A stretch of DNA of 64,000 nt, from the NCBI GenBank assembly GCA_002786025.1, contig NHNW01000001.1, positions 682,001-746,000 on the forward strand, in the 5' to 3' direction. The notes below the pieces were generated by a model. The model did not search any database. It worked only from the letters and a program-made list of their open reading frames with translations, and was not told where the DNA came from. This document shows positions 55,056-64,000 of the stretch, in pieces. The translations under genes and the position numbers were made by a program. The number at the start of each line of letters is the position of its first letter. Positions within the stretch are counted from its first letter, which is position 1. The DNA comes from Zasmidium citrigriseum (lineage: Eukaryota > Ascomycota > Dothideomycetes > Mycosphaerellales > Mycosphaerellaceae).

Positions 55056-55503
55056 GAGAGCGGTCACATGTTGTGTAGGGCGTTCAGGCGTCAAAAGGCA
55101 TGTAGCATAAGACAGCCGAAGAGAGGCATCAAGCGGAGACAAGGGTAGGCTGTAGGGTAGACTTCTCTTCGGAATTAAGATCATTCGCCACCACATCAGT
55201 TGCAGACATCCAATCTTCACGGCCTGGACTACAATTTATGAGAGAAATCGTGAAAAGTTCGAGGTTGTGCTGGAAGGCGAATCTGCAGGGAGGTTGCTTT
55301 GTTGGAGGAGTGAGGTCTCACGGTTCCGACAGCACACTCCACAGAGCGCCACTTCGGCCCTTCACCTTGGTTCACTCCTGCTTCCTCTCACTCCACACCC
55401 ACGCACCGTATTTATTGCCCACGCCGCCGCCGACCTGCACGAGTCACCGGCAACGCCATCACCTGCTTTTCAGTCGCGGTGCAGCTGCGTGGTTCACAGG
55501 AAA
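55056..55503. other. intergenic, PRP19 / SLX5-like gene
   Basis: No supported gene; 3' UTR of PRP19 and promoter of the SLX5-like gene. Frames starting at 55238 and 55267 lack ATG-supported family content. Confidence 0.5.
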
Positions 55504-57096
55504 ATGGAAGGCGGCAGCAGGGCGCCAGCGACTTGCCCTTTCTTTAACCGCGCTCAGTCCGTCAAGGTAAGTGACGCCGCCTTCAAACAGAGCAGAACTC
55601 TGCTCTTCAGCAACCCATGTGCTGAACTATTTTCATCAGCGAGACTTCAGCACCATGGCGAACAGCACACGCAGCACATCCCCCGATTCCCTCTTCGTCT
55701 CCGAAGACGACCACTACGACAACGAACAACCCGCACAGAGACCCCAACCGAGCAGACTCGCACTGCCAGGAAGAGCTGCACGCTTCCCAGGAGACGGACT
55801 AGATTTCAGGAGGCCTGTCATGTCTGCAGAGAGCAATTCAAACACGAGATCGAGTCGAGCTCCAGCTCCACAAATGGTCATTGACCTGACGGAGGAAGAT
55901 GAAGCGCCGGGCACAGATGCACAGGCAACGTCGGAGCCTACAGTGACGGGCACAGCGGGTTCTTCACGTGCTCAGCGGCTTCCTCGCTACGGGCGGAACA
56001 TCATCGACATAAGTGACGGGGATGCAGACGATGAGCGAACTGAAGCTCGATCTTCACGACCCAACTTCGCCGACTTCCTTCCACCACCTGGTCACCGCAA
56101 CCATCGTGACCACCACCCGCGTATTGCTCTACTTCGGCGGCCACAACGACACGCGTCAGAATCCAGAGACACGGCAGACACGTCGAATATGGACGACCTC
56201 GAGATCCTCGAAACGAATCCACGCCCTCGCCCTCAAACCGCCAGCCGCTCCAACACGCCTGCCGTGCCGGCTCAGCGAAGTGTCACTCCATATCCGACCG
56301 GCTTGTCTAATACCATCGACCTGACTACTGAAGACGACGATGATGTGGTAATTACCGAGACGCGCTCCCGGGGTGGTGTCAACCTGACGAGCCCCGGCAC
56401 TACTGGCGGCGTAGGGACTCGAAGCGCTGCGGAGCGTCCGTTCGAGTTCGCGGCGACCATGCTGCACAATGGGAGTAGACTTCTTCAGCGGGTGGGCAAT
56501 TTGGCTGGATTTGATCCTCGGCCCCAGCAGCAAGGCATGCACGATCGCGAACACCATCACCATCACCGAGCAGGAGCAGGAGCACACATTCACCGGCCTC
56601 AGAACAACGACCATGGTCATCTACGTTTTGCAGAAATGCCCCCGCGTCCAGCCCTTGGAATGGCTATTGACATGGACTATGCCATGACTGGTTTCGACTT
56701 GGGCATCATTGGTGGCAATCGACCTCCGACCCCGAAGTACGAGCCGCCTGAACCAGCAGCGGAAGGCTTCACTCGAACCCCTGGAGAGGATGAAGTGGTG
56801 GTTTGTCCAAACTGTGGTGATGAGCTTGCAGTGGGAGACAGCGAGAAGAAGCAAGCCATCTGGGTCATCAAGAAATGCGGTCACGTAAGTTCGATCTTCC
56901 ACTCTCTGATTAAGACAACGCTAACAACACACAGGTCTATTGCGGTGACTGCGCAGAGAATCGTACCAAGGCCTCTAAGAAAGGCAAGGGGAAAGCTCCT
57001 GCCGATGCGCCTCTGCCGTTCAAGAGCTGCGTCGTCAGCGGGTGCAAGGAATCGGCTTCGAGCAAGTCGATGGTTCGTGTCTTCTTTGGCAGTTAG
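55504..57096 (+). CDS. SLX5-like RING protein with multiple SUMO-interacting motifs
   Basis: Candidate partner subunit of a SUMO-targeted ubiquitin ligase. Exons 55504-55566, 55640-56884 and 56935-57096 give 489 aa. The first intron (GTAAGT...ATCAG) joins in frame. If translation instead starts at the ATG at 55655, the product is 463 aa. Three strong SUMO-interacting motifs are visible: MVIDLTEEDE, NIIDISDGDADDE and NTIDLTTEDDDD; DDLEILET is a fourth candidate. The C-terminal zinc-binding region is VCPNCGDEL, then KKCGHVYCGDC (split by the last intron) and a final CVVSGC, a RING variant. A His-rich patch (HDREHHHHHRAG) lies mid-protein. Many SIMs plus a C-terminal RING is the plan of yeast Slx5. 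Sequence proof of orthology is lacking, so other fungal RING proteins remain possible. Confidence 0.75.
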
Positions 57097-57496
57097 GAGA
57101 GCCCAAAAGCACGACACCCCCGTTCAGTCGAATCGACGGGAGACATGGCCAACTCGAGCCAGTAGGGGCTTACGCTTACCTATTGCCTCCGGCCAGCAAT
57201 TTCTTGGACTGAGATGTTCACTTGAAGCAGAAGAATTGTGTGAGAGGATGGATAGGGAAATCGCTCTGGGAATAGAGCATGAGGATTCAGAACTACCCAC
57301 AACAGTCTTAACACGAAAGCCTTCATCAAAACAACTCCTTCCTTCTTTCGTACTACGTCTATGGTGAAATCATGCAGGGATCGGATGTGCTGACCGAGGC
57401 TCGGCCCGATCGTGAAGATCCGCGACCTGCATTTCGTGGTTTCTTGAGCTCCGAGCTCAGCAACATCCACTGCTCAACCAACTACACAAATTGAAC
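57097..57496. other. intergenic, SLX5-like / PHS1
   Basis: No gene is supported. It holds the 3' end of the SLX5-like gene and the PHS1 promoter. Confidence 0.5.
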
Positions 57497-58311
57497 ATGG
57501 ACCGACCAGGCGATTCTCAGAAATCTTCGAAACAGGGCAATGCTACTCGATCGAAAAGCGCTCCATCAGGAGCCAAAGCTGGCTACCTAATCCTCTACAA
57601 CTCCGTCTCTGCTCTACTCTGGTCCGTTGTCCTAGGAAGGACAGTCCTCATCCTAGCACTTCATGGCTATCAAGCCGTACATCTCGGAGCCGGAGAGTTC
57701 ACAAAATGGACTCAGACTCTCGCAGCCCTGGAAGTGATCCACGCAGCGATAGGTACATCCTCATGTAATCTCCATCTTCACCATAGCACCAGCTAAGTCA
57801 CTTTTCTCTCATTCTAGGCCTCGTCCGCGCCCCCCTCCTCACAACCCTCATGCAAGTCGCCTCCCGCTTCCTCCTCGTCTGGGGCATCGTCCACAACTTC
57901 CCCAACACGACCGCCCGCAGCTCCCCCGCCTACTCGTCCATGTTGATCGCGTGGAGCGTGACGGAGGTCATTCGATACAGTTACTTCGCTCTCAATCTGT
58001 TATATGGAAAGGTTCCGGGTTGGTTGGTCTGGCTGCGGTATAATACGTTCTTTGTGCTGTATCCGTTGGGGATTAGCAGTGAGTGTTGGTTGGTGTACAA
58101 GGCGATTGAGCCGGCGAGGAGTTGGAATCTGGCTTGGGAGTGGGTGCTTAGGGCGGTGTTGTTTGTTTATGTGCCTGGTGAGCTTGTATCTCTGTGCGGA
58201 AGTGGTGGAGTGGGTACTGATTTGTTTGCAGGAGCGTATATTTTGTATACGCATATGATGGCCCAACGAAGAAAGGTCATGCGTGGAGATGCTGCTAAGA
58301 AGTCGAAGTGA
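57497..58311 (+). CDS. PHS1: very-long-chain 3-hydroxyacyl-CoA dehydratase
   Basis: Phs1 catalyses the third step of very-long-chain fatty acid elongation in the ER membrane, feeding sphingolipid synthesis. Three exons (57497-57752, 57818-58177, 58232-58311) give 231 aa. Several hydrophobic helices are visible. The catalytic Tyr and Glu of the PTPLA/HACD family lie in WSVTEVIRYSYFALNL. Other family features are YLILYNSVSALLWSVVLGRTV near the start and LRYNTFFVLYPLGISSECWL. The C-terminus ends in basic residues (KKSK), an ER-retention-like end. The introns are 65 and 54 bp and each keeps phase. The ATG at 57497 begins the frame; the codon before it is not a start. Confidence 0.95.
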
Positions 58312-58931
58312 GCAGCAGAATGACTAGGCGGCGTACAGAGGCGCCAGCTGCCCATCAGCAAACGATTGTACCGCGTCGACCAGCCTAGGGGAGCCATCGC
58401 ACCACATGAATGGATCACACTGTTTGTACAGTGTTTTGTCGAAATCATTCAACATGCCGGGCCATTTAGCCTTGCCCCTCGAAGGCATGCGAAACGGACG
58501 CCACGACCGACAGCGCACTTTCATGGAAGATCCTGATACAGACTCACCAACTGTACGTTGAGCCATTTTGTATATAAAATATATCAAAGAGCAGGCCGCA
58601 TGGCTAACAGCTCCTTCAATCAATGCTCTTGGAGCTTGGAGCGAATCAGATCTCGAGACTTGCTCGGACTGATCTCCGCGTCTCTCCACGTCTCCAAACT
58701 TCCCCAAGCTTTGGACCTTCGACAACTGCACTTTCTACACCCACGACCTGGAAATCGCTTCTTACGACCGACATGCCTTGCTTGCTAGGCACCGAATACA
58801 AACATCCATAATGAAAGCTAGATCTACAATCGCCACCAACGATCGTTCCCTTCCGCGCCATCGACATCTCCTAGCTCGATAGCATTTCGATACCTATGCG
58901 ATAATAGCCACAATACCAGCATCTCGATGCA
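58312..58931. other. intergenic, PHS1 / mannosyltransferase
   Basis: No gene is supported. A TATATAAAATATA stretch near 58570 could be a TATA element, though it is about 350 bp from the next ATG. Confidence 0.45.
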
Positions 58932-60137
58932 ATGAAGCCCCGAATACGCAAACGCAGTACGCTCCTTCAGCGATGTCTCCAAATAGCCGGTCTGCTCCTT
59001 CTAGCCTGGACCGCGATCGAAGTACTATACGTACGCACCGCCCTTGTGCGCGAAGCAACCAAAGAGACTCCACGCCTAGGCAAAGAGAAGATCTTCATTG
59101 CAAGCATCCATTGGAACAACGAAGCCATCCTTCGAAGTCACTGGAACCAAGCCGTCGTAGATCTAGCAAAAGAGATAGGCCGGGAGAATGTATACATTAG
59201 CATCCACGAGAGCGGGAGTTGGGACGATTCAAAAGGCGCGTTAAGGAAATTGGATAGAGATCTAGAAGAGGCGGGCATATCAAGAAAGATCATTCTAGAT
59301 AATACCACACATTTCGACGAGATCAATAAACCCCCTGCTGAGACGGGCTGGATCCATACACCACGGGACAAAATCGAATTGAGAAGGATACCATATCTCG
59401 CCAAATTGAGGAATCTCGCCATGGAGCCACTGTACGATTTCGAAAAAGCCGGGTTAAGATTTGACAAAATCCTCTTCCTAAACGACGTAGTCTTCAACAA
59501 CCAGGACGTCCGGAATCTCCTCTCCACCAACGGAGGCTCATACGCCGCGGCTTGTTCTCTGGATTTCAAGCACGGGAGTTCGTTCTACGATACGTTTGCG
59601 TTGAGGGATAGTGAGGGCAATGATCAGTTGATGCAGCGATGGCCGTTCTTCCGCGCGAGGGAGAGTAGACATGCGGTTAAGAGTAGTCTCCCGGTCCCGG
59701 TCACGAGCTGCTGGAACGGGATCGTTGTTATGGATGCTGCGCCTTTCTACCAGAAAGACCGTCTGGAGTTTCGCGGCATTTCCGATAGTCTCGCCCTTTC
59801 GCATTTAGAAGGCTCCGAATGCTGCCTCATCCACGCGGATAACCCTCTCTCAGGGACCAAAGGCGTCTGGCTCAACCCGAATGTGAGGGTCGGGTATAGC
59901 GGTCCTGCGTACGAGGCCGTGCATTCGGAGCCATGGCTCTCGGCGTTTGAGATTGTGGTCGGGAGCTGGACGAATCGCGTGCTGAGGTGGGTCACCACGC
60001 CGTACTTCAAGGAGAAAGTTGTGGAGGGTAGGGTGGCAGCTTGGAAAAAGAGGGAGGAGGGGAATGAGGAGAGGGGAGGGTTTTGTCTGATCAATGAGAT
60101 GCAGGTTTTGATCTGGAATGGCTGGGCGCATGTTTGA
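58932..60137 (+). CDS. CMT1/CAP59-family alpha-1,3-mannosyltransferase (GT69)
   Basis: This is a type II Golgi glycosyltransferase related to Cryptococcus Cmt1 and Cap59, likely adding mannose to cell-wall or secreted glycans. Single exon, 401 aa. It has a short basic cytosolic N-terminus, a signal anchor (CLQIAGLLLLAWTAIEVLYV) and a luminal catalytic domain. Family features are KIFIASIHWNNEAILRSHWNQAVVDL, VYISIHESGSWDDSKGALRKLD, FDKILFLNDVVFNNQDV (with a metal-binding-like Asp) and CSLDFKHGSSFYDTFALRDSEGN. SCWNGIVVMDAAPF and SECCLIHADNP follow. The C-terminus lacks a second membrane segment. Acceptor and linkage are by analogy only. Confidence 0.88.
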   Translation: MKPRIRKRSTLLQRCLQIAGLLLLAWTAIEVLYVRTALVREATKETPRLGKEKIFIASIHWNNEAILRSHWNQAVVDLAKEIGRENVYISIHESGSWDDSKGALRKLDRDLEEAGISRKIILDNTTHFDEINKPPAETGWIHTPRDKIELRRIPYLAKLRNLAMEPLYDFEKAGLRFDKILFLNDVVFNNQDVRNLLSTNGGSYAAACSLDFKHGSSFYDTFALRDSEGNDQLMQRWPFFRARESRHAVKSSLPVPVTSCWNGIVVMDAAPFYQKDRLEFRGISDSLALSHLEGSECCLIHADNPLSGTKGVWLNPNVRVGYSGPAYEAVHSEPWLSAFEIVVGSWTNRVLRWVTTPYFKEKVVEGRVAAWKKREEGNEERGGFCLINEMQVLIWNGWAHV

Positions 60138-60172
60138 TATCGAGGATACCCTGCCATGTAGAACGAGAAGTC

Positions 60173-60667
60173 TTAGTTCAAGATCTTGTTCAAAGACATT
60201 TTCTGCCGGATTGACGGCTCTGCTGCCTTCTCTCTGTCGCACAACCCTGCTCGTCGTAAGATGTCTTTTGCAATGTCTTTCTGCCTCCTCCCCGTCGCCG
60301 TACTTGTCTTGATCCGTCCAAATACGTCGACTTTCGTTTGGATTCGATTTCGGGCGTGTACGCCGTTTTCCTTCTGTGCTTGGAGTAAGTCCCTTGTCAC
60401 GGAGTCCTCGTTCCTCCCCTGCCCTCTCGCCAGGGACTTTATCGAACCGCGGATCGCAGTGAAGACATCGTCCAGGGTCCGGAACTTGTTATCCTGTGAT
60501 TGCTTGAGGGAGAGAGCAACGAGACCTAGGAAGATCTCTTCGTTTGTGTGCTGTTTGGCCAGGGCGAAGAAGATGTTTGGTGCGTGGTCATGGTCGGTGA
60601 TTGTTGGGGGGATGGTGGGGATGTGGTGTGTTGGTTCGTGCCCTGTTCTTGGGGTTGATGTTGACAT
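60173..60667 (-). CDS. small hypothetical protein
   Basis: An intronless frame of 164 aa starting at the ATG at 60667. It looks coding: a His/Pro-rich start, then a regular helical part (NIFFALAKQHTNEEIFLGLVALSLKQSQDNKFRTLDDVFTAIRGSIKSLARG), then a basic Lys/Arg-rich C-terminus. No family recognised. Its 5' end is uncertain: a GTAAGTAAGT donor-like sequence lies just upstream in another frame, but the matching intron would be too short. It ends 36 bp from the stop of the mannosyltransferase gene on the other strand, so the two transcripts must overlap. Confidence 0.5.
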   Translation of the reverse strand: MSTSTPRTGHEPTHHIPTIPPTITDHDHAPNIFFALAKQHTNEEIFLGLVALSLKQSQDNKFRTLDDVFTAIRGSIKSLARGQGRNEDSVTRDLLQAQKENGVHARNRIQTKVDVFGRIKTSTATGRRQKDIAKDILRRAGLCDREKAAEPSIRQKMSLNKILN

Positions 60668-60962
60668 TTGGTTTTGAGGACTGGAGGGAAGGGAAGTACT
60701 TACTTACTATGCTCTTCAGGGGGCTCGTCTTCTTTTGTGTGCCAGGAGTCGAAGGCGGTGGAAGGAGAGAAAGGAGGACGGCAAGACAAGGTGTATGGAC
60801 TTTTGATCTTGACAAGGGCGATTGTTCGCCCGACTTCTCTGCTGAAAGGTCAGCAGTCTTTTGTGAGGTAGGCAAATCATCAAAGGGAACAGAGACATCG
60901 CTTGAGGCTCACAAATGCCTTGGAATACAGTCGACCGCCTAATCGCAGCTCTAGTAATACAT

Positions 60963-62715
60963 TCAATCCGACTTCCCAGTAAGCCGTTTACTCTCCCCAA
61001 TTTCATCGTCCTCGTCATCAGAGCCTTCCACGGCAAAGATGGTCTCGCCATCAAGAGACTCTCTCGGCAGAGGCGTGGGTTTCGTGGGTATCGGCGCTGG
61101 TAGAGGAGATGCGTCTCTTCTGCTCGCTGACGATCCCGGTCCTTCTCGCGGTCCGTCGTATGGTGGAGGTTCCTTGCCCCCGCCGAGGCCATTTGCTTCC
61201 AGGTCGTCGTCCATGTCCATTGAGTCGCGGATGCTGGCTATTTCGAAGCCGTCGTCATCTTGGGCGATCTGGGGCGCAAGTCAGTCAAGGTTCTGGTACT
61301 TTCATCTTTCAGACATACCTCATCAGACATGGCGAATCTCCTGTTGTTCGGCGTCGGCCGCCAAACATAGGCAATGAACACAACGTCAAAGAAGTACACC
61401 AAGTTCAACCATCCATCCAGGATAAACCACCGGCTCTGCCAGTGATTCGGCACGAAGTCTGTGTTGCTCTGTCCGGCAAAGGTCCAGCTGTTGACGAAGA
61501 AGAATACAAAGATGACCACAATGCTGATCAGAATGCACCACCAAAGCTTGCGGTACATGGCCGCCTTGATCGTTTGCTTTCTTTCCATCAGGTCCTTCAT
61601 CGTATAGTTGAGGCTGTTAAGCGTCCAGATGTAGAAGCCCGTCAGGGTTCCTGCGAGTGGAAGGACGACCAGGAGTACCAGCGGTCCTGCATTCTCCGGT
61701 GTTACGGCCAGGGATGCAATGGCGTAGATGACCCCAAAGACGAAGTGTGTGATGGCCAGAGCTCGCACGTACCACATGGTCTTTCCCAATGTTGGTTTGA
61801 CGACACCATAGCCCATGCACACAATGAGCAGGAGGAAGAACGAGAAGCTGTTTCTTGCTGCGCTTAGCACCGAAACAACCACAAGCAGCGCCTTGGCCCC
61901 AGCGTTGAGTCCATGGCGATTCTGGTAGTCATAGAAAAGCCAGGTCATGAACATCTCAATCACCAGGAAGACCAAGATCGCAGTGATGTAGTTCTGCACT
62001 GGCAGGATATCTCTCCTGTTCATCCAGTACAGCACGCCCCAGCCGATAGCTACAAAGGCGTAGACAAGGGTGATGGCCGCGTAGAAGGGAAGCTTGGCGA
62101 TCTGTGCTGCTGGCAGCTCACCGAAAGCATTCCGGAACTCGACCACGCCCGTGTAGTCGAACAGATTGTTCTCTCCTGCGTATGCTGCCGTACTGACACA
62201 ATAGTATCCAGTCCGTTTGATAGGGTAGTTGATCGCCCCAGGCTCTTTCAGGTGGATCGCTTCGGTGCGGATGAGCGACCTCGACTTCTCCGTAGCATTG
62301 GGCGCAAGCACGAAGCGGCCCAAGTCGTTGTCCGTGCATAGCCCTTTGCCTTTCGATTGCTCGTCGCAAAGATAGTATGGGTTCTCCGGGTCATCCTCAT
62401 TCCCAATTAAAGGCCTATCTCTCCACTCGAAAATAACGAGGCTGACAATCGGATCGTCGTTGTTGGCAGGCATCTCACTCGGCTTGATGAACTTGACGAG
62501 GATGAAGGGGTCCGTCTCGCCGCCCCACGATTTCCGTGAGTACATGCCGGAGCAGATCTGTCGGTTGCTCTCCTTCTGGTCCTAATCAACGTTTCTCAGT
62601 ATGGCTGCCTCATGGCTCTTCCAGCGCTTCCGCAACGTACAATCTCCATCTCGACCGCGTGGACGCGCAGTAGCTGGCATAGCAGCACCACGGCCAGGTG
62701 CAGCCATCCCTTCAT
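60963..62715 (-). CDS. PTM1: Ptm1-like Golgi/secretory seven-transmembrane protein
   Basis: Member of the Ptm1/GPR107-108/TMEM87 (lung seven-transmembrane) family, found in Golgi and early endosome vesicles. Three exons (62715-62641, 62581-61319, 61268-60963) give 547 aa. The first exon supplies the signal peptide (MKGWLHLAVVLLCQLLRVHAVEMEI) and splices in phase to DQKESNRQICSGMYSRKSWGG, the family's conserved luminal start. The luminal domain has Cys residues (YYLCDEQSKGKGLC, GYYCVSTAAY). Seven membrane helices follow, from LPFYAAITLVYAFVAIGWGV to WLNLVYFFDVVFIAYVW, with RRFAMSDE after the last. The third exon encodes an acidic, Pro-rich cytosolic tail. Introns are 59 and 49 bp. Confidence 0.94.
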
Positions 62716-63488
62716 CGCCGCGGCTATCGCTGCTCTTTCGGATATGCACTCGAGAGGTTCGGATGTTTATGATGGACGTTGCCTGAAGGTGAAGTCGAGG
62801 GCACGTAAGCAGCCGCGCAGCCGCTTGGCCCGGCTCGCTGGTCGTGGCTGTCTAACAATCGCACACACTTCTTCTCTCTTCGCTGACCATCAAATCCAAT
62901 GCCGACGACTTCCGCAATGCTACAGCAAGACAATTCGGGGACGAAAGCACATGACCCGGCCACCTGCAGACCTACAGCAAGACGATAGCTGAGCGGCAGC
63001 CGGGAGCTCTACACAGCCACCCGGCCTCCAAGGCCAACGCTGTCGCTCTCGCATTGACTTTCGATCTAGACGCTTCTTGACCAAGAGCACCGCCACTGTG
63101 GCTAGAGGAAACGATCGATCTGCCCAATGAGACCTCCTATCGATGACGGAGGGATGAAGAAGCTTGGAAACAAGATGCTGGAGCAGGAGCACCTCCCCGT
63201 CGATCCACAACATGTATTTTATTATCTCGTGCCACCTTCTCTACCTCTTTTACAGCTTCTCTGCCTCTTGTTTGACACTGGTCGCGCCTGTCTGAAGTGT
63301 CAAGCGCTCAATCTATTCTTGCCGCGCTTGCTGAGACGTTTCAGGCGACTCCGGCACGCGTGCCAGATTCCAATCAATTGACCGCATTCAATACCGCGCC
63401 GTTTGCTCATAAAGAGCGATTCCTGCCCGCCGACATTCTTCTTCGTACAGCAACCAATCCATAATTCAACACTCCAGCAGCAGCGAGA
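62716..63488. promoter_or_regulatory. divergent promoter region, PTM1 / DUF4112 gene
   Basis: The gap is 773 bp with no supported gene. Short frames on both strands look like chance. Confidence 0.5.
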
Positions 63489-64000
63489 ATGGCGCAGGTC
63501 GTCGGCAAGTATGCCGCCAACAAGTTCCTCAAGAAGCACATGAAGGGGTACGAGAACAAGAAGGTCGAAACTGGCGATGTGAGTATCGTAACGTTTGCCA
63601 CATCGAATATGACTGACAGATCTCTACAGGACCCATACTTCGCGATGGTCGAAGACCCGCGACGACCAGGAAAACTCAAGAAAGTCAAGAAGCAAATCCC
63701 AGCGTACATCCCCGAGCACGACGCCATGATCCTGGCCTCCGTCCGCAAGAGGGCCTACCGCCTGGATATGTGTCTCTTCAGCTTCCTCGGAATCCGCTTC
63801 GGCTGGGAGGCCGTAATAGGTAAGCACAACGAACAGTTCAAATCGCATACGACAAGAATTCTGACTCCATCGTTCAGGCCTGATTCCAGCAGCCGGCGAC
63901 GCGATAGGAGTATGCCTGGCCCTCCTCGTCATGAAAAAAGCCATGCAAGTCGAAGGCGGCCTGGACACCTCAATCAAACTCCGCATGCTGATCAACATCG
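63489..64000 (+). CDS. DUF4112 protein, cut by the window end
   Basis: Three exons are visible (63489-63578, 63630-63819, 63878 to the window end), with GTGAGT/TACAG and GTAAGC/TTCAG introns. About 134 residues are present and the frame is open at 64000. The N-terminus is MAQVVGKYAANKFLKKHMKGYE. The core AYRLDMCLFSFLGIRFGWEAVIGLIPAAGDAIGVCLALLVMKKA matches DUF4112, a small membrane-associated domain of unknown function with a conserved G-x-x-P-x-x-GD turn. Fungal members usually continue with one more membrane segment and a long charged or Pro-rich tail, which would lie outside this window. Confidence 0.9.
   Translation, partial: MAQVVGKYAANKFLKKHMKGYENKKVETGDVSIVTFATSNMTDRSLQDPYFAMVEDPRRPGKLKKVKKQIPAYIPEHDAMILASVRKRAYRLDMCLFSFLGIRFGWEAVIGKHNEQFKSHTTRILTPSFRPDSSSRRRDRSMPGPPRHEKSHASRRRPGHLNQTPHADQH

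Noticed and set aside
1..64000. Secondary-metabolite, heterokaryon-incompatibility or defence cluster
   Set aside because: No polyketide synthase, NRPS, terpene enzyme, HET domain or pathway regulator is seen; most genes are conserved housekeeping ones.

Overview
The window looks like a piece of a filamentous ascomycete chromosome. The evidence is dense intron-bearing genes on both strands, short introns (about 49-92 bp, one of 146 bp) with GTRNGT donors and CTNAC-like branch sequences, balanced base composition and fungal orthologues throughout. The family content and gene style suggest a dothideomycete of the Mycosphaerellales/Capnodiales type. That placement is an inference. I see no mobile element, CRISPR array, tRNA or rRNA gene. 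Gene models were made by hand-splicing, checking the reading phase at each junction; each splice site remains a prediction.

Layout: 0.6-9.1 kb holds a pirin, a secreted intradiol dioxygenase, a large ankyrin-repeat protein and a single-pass membrane protein. 9.4-21.3 kb is a housekeeping block: LSM4 (U6 snRNP), an RTPTP-repeat protein with an unresolved 5' end, SEC5 (exocyst), RFC4 (clamp loader), PPT1/PP5 (phosphatase), SPT4 (transcription elongation) and RCE1 (CAAX protease). 22.5-32 kb holds a serine-rich tail-anchored protein, a two-module 2EXR-like protein, a small dual-specificity phosphatase, an IRC22/TRAP-alpha-like ER protein and a polytopic membrane protein. 32.7-45.2 kb holds a sugar transporter, PDR16-like lipid transfer protein, POL12 (DNA polymerase alpha B subunit), a PEX11-family protein, a membrane-anchored E2 and a disordered protein. 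46-64 kb holds an SLX8-like RING ligase, MIP1 (mitochondrial DNA polymerase), FBA1, PRP19, an SLX5-like RING protein, PHS1, a CMT1-like mannosyltransferase, a small unknown, PTM1 and a DUF4112 protein cut by the window end.

There is no single biosynthetic or defence cluster. Functional groupings are loose: genome maintenance (RFC4, POL12, MIP1, the SLX8-like and SLX5-like ligases), spliceosome/RNA (LSM4, PRP19, SPT4), and ER/Golgi/lipid/ubiquitin functions (RCE1, IRC22, E2, PHS1, PTM1, CMT1). Many neighbours are divergent pairs sharing 240-950 bp promoters.

The most unusual signals are: (1) a recurring abrupt switch inside genes from A/C-rich to G/T-rich sequence, always in the same sense along the + strand whichever strand is coding; (2) an apparent one-base slip in a C6 run near the 3' end of MIP1; (3) the two SUMO-targeted-ligase-like genes only 8 kb apart; and (4) a repeat gene whose only plausible start lies behind an in-frame TAG, with the same frame also open back to the SEC5 stop.
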